NCBI RefSeq assembly: GCF_036898095.1
Contig: NC_090761.1
Location: 43,502,454-43,566,453 of the forward strand
Length of the DNA: 64,000 nucleotides
DNA from: Palaemon carinicauda
Lineage: Eukaryota; Arthropoda; Malacostraca; Decapoda; Palaemonidae
Direction: 5' to 3'
In this document: in pieces, positions 1-11,427 of the stretch
Numbering within the stretch: the first letter of the stretch is position 1
Layout: each line of letters starts with the position of its first letter
Position numbers and translations under genes: made by a program
Notes under the pieces: generated by a model
What the model was told of the DNA's origin: nothing
Databases searched by the model: none
What the model saw: only the letters and a program-made list of their open reading frames with translations

Positions 1-784
1 CTTATTTTAACAAAAACTAGTTATATAAAGACTCTTTACATACAATCTCTCTCTTTCTCTCTCTCTCTTGGTGACATAGTGAATAATTAATGGAAATGTT
101 CAAAAGCCTGAATGACATTACAAGTATTATAATCATGTTACGTTAAATACAAATCAGACCATAAACATTGGATTTAAACTAGAAACTGAATAATTACCTA
201 TTCAGGCTATAGTAAATATGGCCACGGGCTTTCTCTTGACTGTATAAAGTTGCAAGTCGTAAGACAAATGCAGTTTTGCAACCACAGGGGTAATTCCAAA
301 TCCTTATAGCCATTCTTGACTGTTATGGGTTTCCGAGCCGATGGAACAAGGTGAATGGGTGTCTGGTGGATGGGCGGGGCAAAATTTTGTCAAAAGGTGT
401 TTACATTGCTTACGTAATGAATGTTTTCGACTCTTGGCTCGTTATCACTGGCCATGGCGTCGGCCAGATCATATTTACTCTATAAAAATTAAAACTATCG
501 GGTTTAAGTTATTGATAATGCTGACAAAATTTGTGTGTGGTTGTAAAATATACATATGTCAACTTTCAGCTACATCCAATGCTTTGATAAGGAGCAAAGT
601 CCAAAAAACCGTGTTACAAGGGCCCTGAATCTCATAGTAGTCCAATTATATTAGTTCCTGGTACAGCAGGAATACATACTGATATCATTGATGTTATATT
701 GGTAACTATTACAGTTAAAAAGCAAATTAACTTATTTTATGTTAAATTTTCGATCTATGCAAAAATCGGGACATGCTATTTTAT

Positions 785-826
785 GATCCTTGGACACTCC
801 CCATCATATACAGGGTGATTAAAAAG
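785..826 (+). repeat. 42-bp direct repeat, copy 1
   Basis: This segment begins GATCCTTGGACA and ends CAGGGTGATTAAAAAG. It matches 2055-2096 in the same orientation with about three mismatches. Weaker similarity seems to extend about 100 bp upstream of both copies (an ACTGATATCAT word near 678 and 1951, then a CAGTTAAAAA-like word). The family is unknown; a TACAGGGTG-type word occurs at the ends of several invertebrate DNA transposons, but no inverted partner was seen. Confidence 0.6.
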
Positions 827-2054
827 ACCTCTCTCGGAACCACTGTTGAAAAATATTCCTAAATCAAACTGTCGTGATCTTTTCACTTGAAGAAAACTAC
901 ATTTCATAGGTTAATATCATAATGGAATCGGTTTGGAGAACCTAAAAGTATATTTATAAGCTATACTAAGAGGATTTCACAACTATTACAGAGCTGGGCA
1001 TTCTGCTCTTTAGGATCATTGACTACCTCGCAAAACAGTGTGATGCAGAAGTTATCATCAAATAATGACACTAAAGAAACTGGTGTACTATGATATCTTA
1101 GCCTTCAAGTTTACAGAATACTTTGCTGTTTATATTTTCAAAATGTTCCCAGGATACTCAAGTTTCCCACCACAATTATATATTGATATAATCGTAACTG
1201 TACCCAGTTCTAAAGTAGTAACTCCATGGTCCTTGGCCCACAAAACTACTTTCCTTATACAGGGATTACAAAAATGAGAAGATGGGATATCCCATTAAAT
1301 AATACTGGTTTATACTGTTTTGTTCTAAATTAAACTATACCAAAATAATTGTACTTGAGGCCACAATGATAGTCTTAGTTTATTCTTTGAGCTTGAGTAG
1401 ATAAAAAAAAAACAGCAACTCTAGCAAAAACAGGGTATCTCAAAATCCATTGTCCACTGGCTAACCAACGAAATTCGATTAAAAGTTCATTGAAGATCAA
1501 CTAAACATTTATAACTCGTCTTTATTATATGTTTAAGATAAAACTGGTGGGCATCAATCCAGAAATCACAAATATTGAAATAATTTGACAATTCTATCAA
1601 CCAAATATGGGGAAATCAGTCAATAAAAAAAGGTCCTATTTATGTGTTTACAAAATTATGTAGGTTACATAATGAAAATAATTGCTAGGTTAGTTTCCAA
1701 GCCCTACCAACATTAACCAATACAGGCCTATGTAAAAATCACCATAAAGCTAACAAAAATGTATTGAACATCAATATACCGCATAGGTAAATTGCCCTAG
1801 TATAATACTTAAGGACACCAAAGAAAACGTAGAGCTTTGAGAAAACGTAATCGTTTACAGGGTACCACAAAATATTACATCAAAAGTGTACTCGAAAGAA
1901 TATGAATTTCATTCCTATATCATTACCTCCCAACTCTGTGTAAGCCCATACTGATATCATGGGTGCAAAATCAATTTCAACTTCAGTTAAAAAAGCAAAC
2001 GAACGACCTTAGTGTCATATTAATCGACATGAAAGTAAGAATGCACTCTTTGAG

Positions 2055-2096
2055 GATCCTTGGACAGTCGCCATCTTATACAGGGTGATTAAAAAG
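2055..2096 (+). repeat. 42-bp direct repeat, copy 2
   Basis: Second copy of the 785-826 repeat. It ends 13 bp before the BEL 5' LTR, so the BEL element may have inserted inside or beside an older repeat. Confidence 0.6.
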
Positions 2097-2109
2097 TTTT
2101 CATAATGGT

Positions 2110-2896
2110 TGTCGGGAATTTCGACCTGATCAATCGAAATTCCCGCCATTTGACTCCGCCTACGATTACGTCAAATTGGAGGGAGAGGAGAGAACTCGCG
2201 GGCAAATGAATGTCGTTCAAGACGAGAATGTTTAGAACCAAAAAGAGAAACCGCCTGGTAGGGGAGGTGCTGAGACCAAAGAAATCAACCACTTGTAATT
2301 TAACATTAAGAAAAATAACGTCATTCTACTGTAACATGATAAAAATATCCAATCTAGAAATTTAGGTTCAGGAAAAATTGCGGGAAAAGGTGACATCGGA
2401 GGTTGCAGAGGCTCGCTCTGGCTCTTTGATCCGACGTCCCCAACCACAGTAAGTTCTAATTAATTGTTCTCTCTCCCCACCCTAGTGTACCCAGGTCGGT
2501 TTCCATGTAGGTCTTGATAGAGTTATGTAAAGTTTGTATCTGTTAATATTTCATCGATCCTTGTGCCAGGGGATCAGTGTTATTGTGTAAAGTACGTCTA
2601 AAGGTCTCGGTAAGGCGTTTATCGAGATAACTTTATAAATTTTCAATTAATTTTGCTCAAATCTTGAGTCCGATGCGGACATAGTTTTTTTCGGTCACGC
2701 ACATGTTCTTGTATGTCAAGTGAAGGTTCATTTCTCATGTTTCTCGTATTAGATTATTATTTTTATAATAAAATTTGTTAAAATATAGCCATATTCTATT
2801 TACTTCCCCAATGGTTTTGTGAGGTTTGTCCTTCAGACCTTGTGATCAGCCCAGTACATCGGGCTATTTAGTATAAACCGGTGAAATTTCGCCACA
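2110..2896 (+). repeat. BEL/Pao 5' LTR (787 bp)
   Basis: It runs from TGTCGGGAATTTCGACC to TTTCGCCACA and has TG...CA ends. It pairs with 15034-15840. The two copies differ by scattered substitutions plus an insertion of about 20 bp in the 3' copy, so this insertion is older than either Gypsy element here. An AATAAAA word occurs near 2767-2773. Confidence 0.93.
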
Positions 2897-2898
2897 TT

Positions 2899-2915
2899 TG
2901 GTCCTTCGAACCGGA
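2899..2915 (+). promoter_or_regulatory. BEL/Pao tRNA primer-binding site
   Basis: The sequence TGGTCCTTCGAACCGGA starts 3 nt after the LTR. Its reverse complement ends in CCA and carries TTCGA in the T-loop position, as expected for a tRNA 3' end. Which tRNA is used was not determined. Confidence 0.75.
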
Positions 2916-3124
2916 TCACAAGTGCCTCCCAGAGCCGGACGGGACTAATTAGAGTATGAGCTTTTGAGGGTGGGAGAGAAGTAACAATTAAAGGTTCGTC
3001 TACGTCCCGATGTGCGATCGCCCACGTGGGTCAGTTTCTTTGAGTCCCTTCCTAACGTAAAGTTACCTTTCTTTCCTTGCCTTGCCAAACCCCCCCAAAC
3101 GTACGTAAAGTAAAGTTAATTAAG

Positions 3125-3895
3125 ATGGCTGTGTCCACGATCGTTCATATGGAGGCGTCGATGGGCCTTGTGGAAGACTTACTGAGCGAAACGCAAAGGG
3201 CGCTGATAGAGACCTACTCTGAGTCCGTTTACCAGAATTTGGTAACGGAGTTGCAGGCAGAGGTCCGACAGCTTAAAGAGCTATACAAAAGCCAGCGCGT
3301 TAAATTAGAATCTAGTATCGAAGCCCGAATTAGGCATATGTTAGGTGAAGCTACACGTGCTTCCACCCTATTGTATAATAGAATAGATAAAGTGAAAGGC
3401 CCTTCAACGGGGAATGTTGCCCTCCCCAGGTTGAAGCCACTGCCTCTCCCCACGTTTGAAGGGGAAGTGCAAGAGTACGCATCGTACCGTGAACTATTCA
3501 CAATCCACGTGGATAGAAGAGCTGATTTAGACGAAGTGTCTAAATTCACATATTTATTAGGGATGTTGGGCAAAGAGCCGCTTAGGATCATCAAATCTCT
3601 AAGTGTAACCGCCGCGAACTATAGTGTAGCATTAGACCTATTAGATAAGCAGTATGGCAACATGCACCAGACACTCGTGATTCTGCACCGTAAATTAGCC
3701 AACATCTTTGTGCCGTCACTAAACCCAGTAGAACTCAAAAGGTTCCGTTTTGAGTTGACCATCATTATTGAACAAATCAAAAGACTGATTACCAATGACT
3801 TAGGCCAGGGCATGGTCATGAGCCTCATTAATCAAAAACTTTCAGAGGGAAAGCTCTACCGCAAAGTGGTAGAGCATTTGAGAAAATGCGACTAA
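3125..3895 (+). pseudogene. gag: BEL/Pao Gag (DUF1759-type), frameshifted at the end
   Basis: This is the structural Gag of the BEL element. The frame is open from 3077, but the ATG at 3125 has a better context (A at -3, G at +4) and begins a helical N-terminus of the usual kind. The middle carries the DUF1759-like Gag region of Pao elements, from LPTFEGEVQEYASYREL onward (about residues 115-220 of the open frame). The frame closes at 3893-3895, and the Gag sequence carries on in another frame from 3900, so a 1-nt change near 3890 has split Gag from Pol. A lineage with normally separate ORFs is possible but less likely, because the similarity continues directly across the break. Confidence 0.85.
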
Positions 3896-3899
3896 CACG

Positions 3900-6854
3900 T
3901 TGGACGAGTTTTTCGAGGCAATAGATTTTATTGTGAGAATGCTAGAAGACGATGCGTTGCAGAGAGGAGACAGTCTTGAGAGTGACAAAAGACCAGACAG
4001 TAGTGTAAGACTGAAAACCCATCCCATCCACCATAATTCCTGCCCATTTTGTAGCGAACGGCATCCGCCTCACGGATGTCGCCAAGTGACTGACGTAGCT
4101 GCTAGACGTCGCATTTTGCTAAAAAGGGGTCTTTGTTTTAATTGCATGAAATCAGGCCATCGTAGCGATAAATGTCCCGTTTCAAATTCCTGTAGAAACT
4201 GTAATGCTAAGCACCACACTGCAATTTGCGATGCGGGTAGACCGCAATCAATCCCTAGTAATAGTCAATCAACAACGTCCCGCCCCGTAGTAAATGCGAC
4301 GCCTGCGCAGAACGAAACTGCCCCCCGTCCATCCAAAGTTAAAGTAGAATCTAAACCATGCACAAGCGCAAAGATCGCGCAGAGGTCTGATGTGGACCTC
4401 CCATGCACTATCTTGCCAACAGCCATGGCAGGTATTCAACAAAAGCAAGGTAGTAAGCGAGTCCGCCTATTTCTCGACTCGGGAAGCCAGAGGAGCTTCA
4501 TCTCAGCAAAAATTGCCCGTCAATTAGGCCTACCGGTGGTAGGAAGAGTATCCTTGAATATAGCTCCGTTTGGTTCCGAGGAAATAAGCGGACAATACGA
4601 TGTAGTAAGTTGCAGGGTTGAAATGGGGAAAAGAATCGTGCGTATGAAGTTGGTGGCACACGAACACGTGGACGTCCCAATACATAACGTGGGTTATGTA
4701 AAGGTCAGACAGCATCTGTTGACCAAGGGAGTCACGTTAGCCGATCCAGCAAACCAAACAGATACCATGAAGCACGTTCATATTTTAGTTGGGGCTGATT
4801 ATTTTAGCTATTTTATTATAGGTGTTGAAAAAGTAGATGGGATAAATCTCTTCTTGATGCATAATGGTATGTCCCCGTACGGGAAGGTGCCACAGTGGCT
4901 GTTCCAAGGGGAAAAGGTCGAACAAGTAAGAACGTTGAGAGTGTGCAGAATCACGGACGAGCCATATCTGTGTGATGTAGACGAGTCGTGGCGATTAGAC
5001 CATGTTGGTATCGCCCCATCTGAGCAATACACTGTTCGCGAGGCCGAGGCCGTGCGAAAGGTATCGCAAAGCGTTGTAAGGAAACCTGAGGGATATCAGG
5101 TTAGCCTACCATTCGGGTCGGATGCTAGGCCAGAAACAAATTATCGTAACGCTGTGGCGCAGTTAGAGTCGTTGCAGACCAAATTCAGAAAGGATAGGAA
5201 ATATTTTGAACAATATCAGGGAGTGATAGATAAATATATCGAAGCAGGTTTTATATCAGAGGTGAAAAATCCCATAGTGGAAGGTTATTACATGCCACAC
5301 TTTGGAGTTAAGAAAGACAGCCGTACCACCCCCCTTAGAATCGTGTTCAATGCCTCGGCAAAGTCAAAGGGTTGCAAGTCATTGAATGAATGTCTCTTAC
5401 CTGGGCCCAATTTGATAGAGGTAGCATATAGTTTAATCATAAGGTTTAGGTTGAACCGATATGCCATGTTAGCCGACATAAGTAAAGCATTCCACCGTGT
5501 TTTGTTAGATCCTCGTGATGCCAAATACACACGATTTCTGTGGCACGAGGCAACTGGTCGAGCGCTTACCTTCGCCTTTAGAGTCATGGTGTTCGGCATC
5601 ACAGCCAGTCCATTTTTGCTACAACAGATTTTAAAGTGTCATTTTGAAGAGGAAGGCCGCCCAGATTTAGTAAAATCTTTTTATGTCGATAACTATCTGG
5701 CCACGTTTGAGGATTTAGAACATATGAGGCAAGAGCATGAGTCTGTTAATAACATCTTAAAAGGGGCGGGTATGCCCTTGGAAGGGTGGGCAAGCAATCA
5801 CTTGGCCTTCGATAGCGAGAAACAGTGGAGTGAGTCTGTGAGTGTGAACGTGCTCGGGCTGCGATGGGCCCGGGACGTGGACAGATTGTGTGTGAAAGAA
5901 AGTAAAAGGATCTGTGAGTTGGGGGAGGGATGGGTGCCTACGAAGCGTAGGGTACTTTCCCTGTTAGTCTCCATTTATGATCCGATAGGTTTGATAAGCC
6001 CATTATTTGTAAAGGGAAAACTTTTCCTCCAACAATTATGGGAGGATAATGTAGGTTGGGATGACGTGTTAGGAGAAGAAAAGGCTAAACAGGCAAGTGA
6101 ATTGTTGAATGATTTGAAAGCGGTGAGCGACATCACCTTTCAAAGATCGATAGGAAGAAGGGGTTTAGAACTTCATGTGTTCACTGATGCTAGCAGTAAG
6201 GCATATGGAGCAGTGGCATATACCAGGGACGATTGCAATCGGGTAAGTTTGGTTACCAGTAAAATGAGGATCACTCCGAAAGGGATGAGCAAACTGACGA
6301 TCCCCAAGTTAGAGCTACTGGCCTTGTTGTTAGGCAGCAGACTAGCAAGAACACTCAAGGAACTGATCGAGCCACGGGAAATAGAAATGTGGACCGACAG
6401 TAAGGTAACGTTGGCATGGGTAGCATCTCCCAATGCCAGGTTTAATAAAAATGTGTTTGTTTCTAACAGAGTGGCGGAGATTATTTTTATTCAGCAGGTT
6501 TGTAGTTTCAGTCTGAACCATGTCCCTAGTCATCAGAACCCTGCCGATATCCTATCCCGAGGTGCAACGGCTCGACAATTGCAAGCTAACTCCCTGTGGA
6601 GGAACGGTCCGGAATTCCTCAGGACCACGGGAAAGCCTGTTCCTTGCAAGGAGGACGAACCACTACATCAAACTCACGTAGTAGCGGCGGTACAGGAGTT
6701 AAGGGAGATGTGTCCTACCCCCCCCCCAGGCGAGATTTGGGACATCCTGAGAAGGGAAGTAGGGTTCCAATTCTTGTTGAGAGTAGTCAGACTAATTTTA
6801 AAGTTTGCTAAGATAGAACGGCATCCGTTCAGTATTGTTGTCCAATTAGAGTAA
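3900..6854 (+). pseudogene. pol: BEL/Pao Gag C-terminus, protease, reverse transcriptase and RNase H
   Basis: This 984-codon frame holds, in order: Gag zinc knuckles (CFNCMKSGHRSDKC, residues about 78-91, followed by a CRNC...H...C box); a DUF1758-type aspartyl protease with LDSGSQRS (about 191); a Pao-type RT with RIVFNASAKSKG, an MLADISKAFHRV motif and a YVDN active-site box (about 594); and RNase H with FTDASSKAYG (about 760) and MWTDSKVTLAW. The second Asp of the usual YVDD box is Asn. I cannot tell whether that is a lineage trait or damage. A TAA at 6852-6854 stops the frame, and integrase resumes in the same frame 9 nt later, so the stop looks like a point mutation. Confidence 0.92.
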
Positions 6855-6863
6855 AAACATTAT

Positions 6864-7488
6864 TTGCCTACTGTTTATGCCTACTTAGAGGGCGGAGTCA
6901 GACCCCCTCGCGAAGTTGCTAATTTTGTCAGACAATTGAATCTAGTTTTAGTAGATAATCTCATCTGCACCAGGGGACGAGTGTCCCATGTAGGAGAAAC
7001 TGATCAGTTAATTCTCTTGCCAGCCAAAGGGCATTTAGTTAGGATGTATTTAAATTATTTACATCAGTTACATTTGCATTGTGGGGTGAATACTCTAATA
7101 GGTATCTTTCGACAGAAATGTTGGGTGGCGGGTCTACGTTCCATTGCGAAGCGAACCGTGCGGCAATGCCCCGAATGCAAGCTAGCCTTCCAGCCTCTAA
7201 CGAGACAGCCACCACCCCCCCCCCCCACTGCCAAAGGAAAGGATCACCCTCACAAAACCCTTCACAGCGGTCGGAGTGGACCACACAGCAGCCATTCAAA
7301 CCGAAACGCGGCCAGGATATATACTTATCATAACCTGCATGGCTAGCAGAGCCGTGTACCTTGACTTCTGTCCCTCTTTGGAAGCAGAAGAATTCGTGTT
7401 GGCACTAAGACGGTTTAGTGCCACCCATGGTGCCCCACAGGTCATCATGTCCGATAACCATCAAACCTTCAAGGCTGCCAGCCACCTC
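6864..7488 (+). pseudogene. pol: BEL/Pao integrase, N-terminal half, cut by the Gypsy insertion
   Basis: The first part carries the integrase zinc-binding region, with H...H in LHQLHLHCGVNTLIG and C..C in VRQCPEC. A run of about 12 C at 7215-7226 shifts the frame. The catalytic core then continues in another frame, with TCMASRAVYLD and an ATHGAPQVIMSDN box. Coding similarity stops at 7488, exactly where the Gypsy target duplication ends, and continues at 13256. Two separate lesions (the poly-C shift and the insertion) inactivate it. Confidence 0.88.
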
Positions 7489-7766
7489 TGGTGATAGGTG
7501 ATGATGTCTTGTAGATGAAGACAGATGATTACAGAGATGGAGAAGTAAAATCCCGAGTCGTAGATTAAATTTATTCCACACAGCAAGGGGTTATGAACAA
7601 TGGTGCTCTGCAAGGCGTACAGCTCGTGCCAAGAGAAGCAAGACGACTATCTATGCGCATGCACGGAGTGCTGACAGTGCGACTCATGCGCATGCGTTTG
7701 CAACGGACACAATTTATGAATAGTAAAGGGTACATATATGAAAGATAATATATACAATAATCTACA
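7489..7766 (-). repeat. Nested Gypsy 3' LTR (278 bp)
   Basis: On the element strand it starts TGTAGATTATTG and ends TATCACCA. It matches 12973-13250 except for about three substitutions. It carries several copies of the word GCATGCGCATG near 7655-7695. Confidence 0.95.
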
Positions 7767-7786
7767 CCTCCCCTCCCCTTTTGCGT
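7767..7786 (-). promoter_or_regulatory. Nested Gypsy polypurine tract
   Basis: On the minus strand this is AAAAGGGGAGGGGAGG directly before the 3' LTR, in the position expected for the plus-strand DNA primer. The 7787-7926 stretch between it and the pol stop has no ORF. Confidence 0.8.
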
Positions 7787-7926
7787 TCAAATAGGTATCT
7801 TGAACGTACTAAGCAAGTTACATACAATGAACTAAGTAAATAATAGTGTGCAAAGCAAACAACATAAAATGTATAAAATATAAACTTATGCAGCCAGTTG
7901 CGTAAATGGCACAAGGGCCTTGTACA

Positions 7927-10479
7927 CTATGTAGGCCTGTTTAATCTTGGAGACCTGCGGGAAGTTGTGGAGGGAATTGATGACTTTTCCATGTCAGAGC
8001 TAGGGACCACAGGGAGATCAGAGTTGGGAACTTGATTGGGACTGGGCACTGGATACAAGAAGCGACGGTTCCGACGTAGCACTCCACCACTAGGGAGGCG
8101 AATTTCGTACTCGCGTGATCTCGTGCCACCCATGATAATCCCGATCTTATCCCACCTATGGGATGTTGGGTCCTGGAGACGGACATGTTGGCCCACATTC
8201 AGTCTGGGCAGGGGATGGGCGTGGGCGTCGTAGTTGCGTTTCACTTGAGCCGCTCTGGCAGCTGCTCGTCGGTCACAATCATGGACCCTTTCTTGCCAAC
8301 ATTCCATGAATGACTGAGGATGGGCGGGCACACACGTACGGAGAGGGTGACCATACAGGATCTGGGCAGGAGAGCGACCAGAGTGGTTAGGCATGTTACG
8401 TAACTCAAGGAGTCCACGATCAAAAGCCTCACAGTCAATGTTTCCTGAAGGGGCCGTTTTGAGGATCAAGTGCTTGACAGCTTTGACTGCAGCCTCGGCA
8501 TGTCCATTAGAATGCGGGTAGTGTGGCGATGAAGTTATGTGGTGTACACACCAACGCTCTGCGAAGTCAGCAAACTCTCTGCTGGTAAACTGGGGTCCTC
8601 CATCGGTGCGTAGGCGCAGGGGAACACCTACCTCTCTGAAGTAGCGGCAAAAGTGCCGTATGGTTGAGGAGGCAGTGGTGTCGCCCTTGCAAGGGACGAC
8701 CACAGGCCAGCCGGAGAGGCGGTCGGCGACAACAAGAAAGGACTTCCCCGCTACCTGGAAGAAATCCGCTGATACTGACTCGAAGGGCCTCGATGGGTGG
8801 TCATCGTTGTGAAGAGGTTCCTGCTGTTGGCTTGGGCGTAAGACTTGGCAGGGCTCACAGGCAGCAACAGTGTTAGCAATGTCAGAGTCTATCCCAGGCC
8901 AGAAGACAGTTTGTCGAGCTCGACGTTTAGTGGCTTCAACACCTCGGTGGCTGTCGTGGAGTCTAGCGAGTGTGTGGCGACGTAGAGCGGCAGGAACTAT
9001 TATTCTGGCACCGTAGAGCACGAGGGTGCCGTCAGTAGAAAGGGCTTCTCGCAGCTTCCAATACGGTAGCAAAGAAGCATGCAGGTCGTACCGATTCGTG
9101 GGAAATCCGGACACAATGCAATCACGAAGGCGGACGTAGTCAGGGTCGGCCTGCGCTGCTGTTGACATGTCCTGTAGAGTTCGGTCGGCGTTGATGATTG
9201 TGGCATCTTCTTCCTGGGAGGCTATTACGACGTTGATGACAGACCTGACGTGTGACGTTACTTCAGCACAGCCGATCATATCCTCAGACGTTGGGTAGCT
9301 GACAGGTGCGAGCGAGAGTGCATCTGGAATGCATAAAGACTTGCCAGCATGCCACATTGCAGTAAACTGGTATTGTGACATACGTTCCTTCATTCGCTGG
9401 AGCCGTGGGTTTTCGATCATGTCCAGCGTGTAGCTGTTGATAATGGGCACTAGTGGACGATGGTCTGTTTGCAGAGTGAAGGATGGCAGTCCTTGGAGGT
9501 ACAAACGGCACTTTGTGAGAGCCCAAGATACAGCAAGCATCTCCAACTCGATTGTCGCATACCTCGTCTCGGCATCTGCGAGAAAACGGGATCCACACTG
9601 GACTACTCGGAGACGTCCGGAACCATGGTCCTGGAGGAGAGCGTAGCCTATTCCGTAGAGACGAGATGCATCAGTCTGGAGAATGGTTGGCAAAGTTGGG
9701 TCAAAAGACGCTAGAACCGGAGGGCTTGAAAGTGCTTGCTTCACACGTTTGAAGGCCTGGTCGTGGTCTGGTGTCCAAATAAAAGAGCGCTTAGGGCTCA
9801 TGAGTGGGCGTAGGGGCTGTGCAGTCAGGGCGATATCTGGAGTGAACTCTGCCAGTTGGTTAACTAACCCCATGAAAGAACGTAAGTCCGTCAAGTTAGA
9901 AGGTGTGGGGAAGTCTTGCAGAGCTGTAACTCGTCCTGGATCGGCAGCTATTCCTTCTTCGGAAAGGGTGAATCCACAGAAATTTACTCGGGTCTCCGCT
10001 ACTACGAACTTATCTCTGTTGAGAGTGATGCCGTTTTTGCGACAGCGAGTGAGTAATTCATGGATCCTGTGGTAATGTGACAGTAAGTCGTCGTCAAAGA
10101 TGAGAATGTCATCGACAACCTTGACACATTTCTTCATACCCTGGAGAGCTAGGTCGCCGCGGTAACAGTAGGCGTCGCCGGTGGCAGCGAAGCCCATAGG
10201 TCCTCGGCAATGCTGGAAGCGTCCATAAGGAGTAATGAAAGTGGTGAGATGACGGTCCTCCTCCGCTAGCTCCATCTGCCAGTAACCGTGTAGAGCGTCC
10301 GCAGTGGTGAAGAATTTGGCTGTGGGATCGACGGTACGGACAGCAGCTATGGGTGTGGGCGAAGGGTGGGCTGGTCTGGAGACTTGAGTGTTCAGCTTGG
10401 TGAGATCCACTGTGATGCGAACTCCCTTCGCCTTTGGGACGACAACTAGAGGGTGGCACCATTCCGAAGGCTCGTCTCC
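7927..10479 (-). CDS. pol: Nested Gypsy RT, RNase H and integrase
   Basis: An open stretch of about 850 codons, of which 827 follow the first internal Met at 10410. It makes and integrates the element DNA. RT motifs: a TVDLTKLN box just upstream of the Met, TADALHGYWQMEL, and VVDDILIFDDD (about residue 98). RNase H shows LQTDASRLYGIG (about 245) and LQTDHRPL. Integrase shows an HHCC zinc finger (H-SHRGVE to CEPC), then the DDE core with SADFFQ, RTDGGPQFTS and HSNGHAEAAV, and a C-terminal domain after VGQHVRLQDP. The active-site box is VVDD rather than YVDD, and FATGDAYCYR replaces the common FxxAPxxFQ, so activity is doubtful. It shares its frame with the protease upstream and is separated from it only by the TGA at 10480-10482. 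Confidence 0.9.
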   Translation of the reverse strand, partial: GDEPSEWCHPLVVVPKAKGVRITVDLTKLNTQVSRPAHPSPTPIAAVRTVDPTAKFFTTADALHGYWQMELAEEDRHLTTFITPYGRFQHCRGPMGFAATGDAYCYRGDLALQGMKKCVKVVDDILIFDDDLLSHYHRIHELLTRCRKNGITLNRDKFVVAETRVNFCGFTLSEEGIAADPGRVTALQDFPTPSNLTDLRSFMGLVNQLAEFTPDIALTAQPLRPLMSPKRSFIWTPDHDQAFKRVKQALSSPPVLASFDPTLPTILQTDASRLYGIGYALLQDHGSGRLRVVQCGSRFLADAETRYATIELEMLAVSWALTKCRLYLQGLPSFTLQTDHRPLVPIINSYTLDMIENPRLQRMKERMSQYQFTAMWHAGKSLCIPDALSLAPVSYPTSEDMIGCAEVTSHVRSVINVVIASQEEDATIINADRTLQDMSTAAQADPDYVRLRDCIVSGFPTNRYDLHASLLPYWKLREALSTDGTLVLYGARIIVPAALRRHTLARLHDSHRGVEATKRRARQTVFWPGIDSDIANTVAACEPCQVLRPSQQQEPLHNDDHPSRPFESVSADFFQVAGKSFLVVADRLSGWPVVVPCKGDTTASSTIRHFCRYFREVGVPLRLRTDGGPQFTSREFADFAERWCVHHITSSPHYPHSNGHAEAAVKAVKHLILKTAPSGNIDCEAFDRGLLELRNMPNHSGRSPAQILYGHPLRTCVPAHPQSFMECWQERVHDCDRRAAARAAQVKRNYDAHAHPLPRLNVGQHVRLQDPTSHRWDKIGIIMGGTRSREYEIRLPSGGVLRRNRRFLYPVPSPNQVPNSDLPVVPSSDMEKSSIPSTTSRRSPRLNRPT

Positions 10480-11427
10480 TCAAGGCTTGATGATACCCTG
10501 CTGGACCATAGAATCTAGTTCTATCTTGACAGGTTCGCGGAAAGCATAGGGAATCTGCCGTGGGGTGTGAATGGCGAAAGGAACAGCATCCTCTTTAAGG
10601 TGAATTTTCATTGGAGGTCCTGCCATCGACCTCAGTGGAGCTGCTTTAAGGTCCTCCTTAGACACAAGCACATCAGGGAAGGTTCTAAGGAAATATTCTC
10701 GGGCCTCAGCAGGGGTCGAGTTGGCGTGGAGGGGTAGATCCTTACATCGGTTCACGTGGACGACCTGTAGGATGGGCCGTGGAAAGTCTGGCGGTATGAT
10801 GGCCAACTCCTTGCAGTGTGCGTAGGACAGTAGTGGCATCTGGATACCTTCATGGACTTGGATCATGGCATGACAGGATCGGTTGGCCAAAGATAGAGTG
10901 GCCTTAAGGGTACCTAAAGCTGGTGTCATCTGTGATCCATCTGCTGTGAGTGTCACTGAGGTGGCAGAACGTTGTAGCTCATTCCTGGTGATTTGAAGCA
11001 GTTCCAAGTGCTGTGGACCCATCACTGATACGTCAGCTCCTGTGTCTGGCAGCATCAGAATCTTGGATGTCTCACCATTGTAGGTGAGGTCGAGGGATAC
11101 GGGTACCGGTGAAGGGCAAGTTGTTGTGGAAAGGGCCTCAACCTTGCGACAATTTGAAGGCCTGCTGGAGGGGGGCGTGGCTTTGGGTGGGCTGCCCTGC
11201 TTGGCATTCATCTGCTGTCGGCAACATCTGTCGTAGTGACCCACTCGGCCACAGTGTCTACACGTGGCCTTGTTGGCAGGACATTTTGAAGTCTTCTTCC
11301 AGTGTCCCTTGCCAGCACAGTTTCCACATATGCTGTCAGCAGCTGGACACTTTTTTGTAGAGCCGTGCTTTTTTGTGCAGGAAAGGCATGAAGTGTCCCT
11401 GTTAAAGTTTGGGTGGGAAGTAGCACC
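10480..11427 (-). pseudogene. pol: Nested Gypsy nucleocapsid knuckles and aspartic protease
   Basis: The frame begins after the TAA at 11428-11430 and ends at the TGA at 10480-10482. It opens with tandem Cys/His boxes, including CGNCAGKGHW and CRHCGRVGHYDRCC, the nucleic-acid-binding part of Gag. It continues into a retropepsin-like protease with LPDTGADVSVMG, and ends with the start of RT (PRQIPYAFREPV). All parts are in the same frame as gag upstream and RT downstream, so both stops look like point mutations rather than designed ORF ends. Confidence 0.88.

Larger units (their letters stand above)
1..2109. other. No gene recognised; AT-rich flank
   Basis: Only short unconvincing ORFs are present, the longest being 95 codons at 341-628 on the plus strand, and none resembles a family I recognise. 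A CT-rich microsatellite lies near 42-69. Two copies of a 42-bp direct repeat (785-826 and 2055-2096) are listed separately. The stretch ends at the 5' LTR of the BEL/Pao element. Confidence 0.6.

Noticed and set aside
341..628. 95-codon ORF near the left end
   Set aside because: No recognisable motif and no splice or repeat context to support it.
9683..10075. 130-codon plus-strand ORF
   Set aside because: Antisense shadow of the nested Gypsy RT/RNase H frame.
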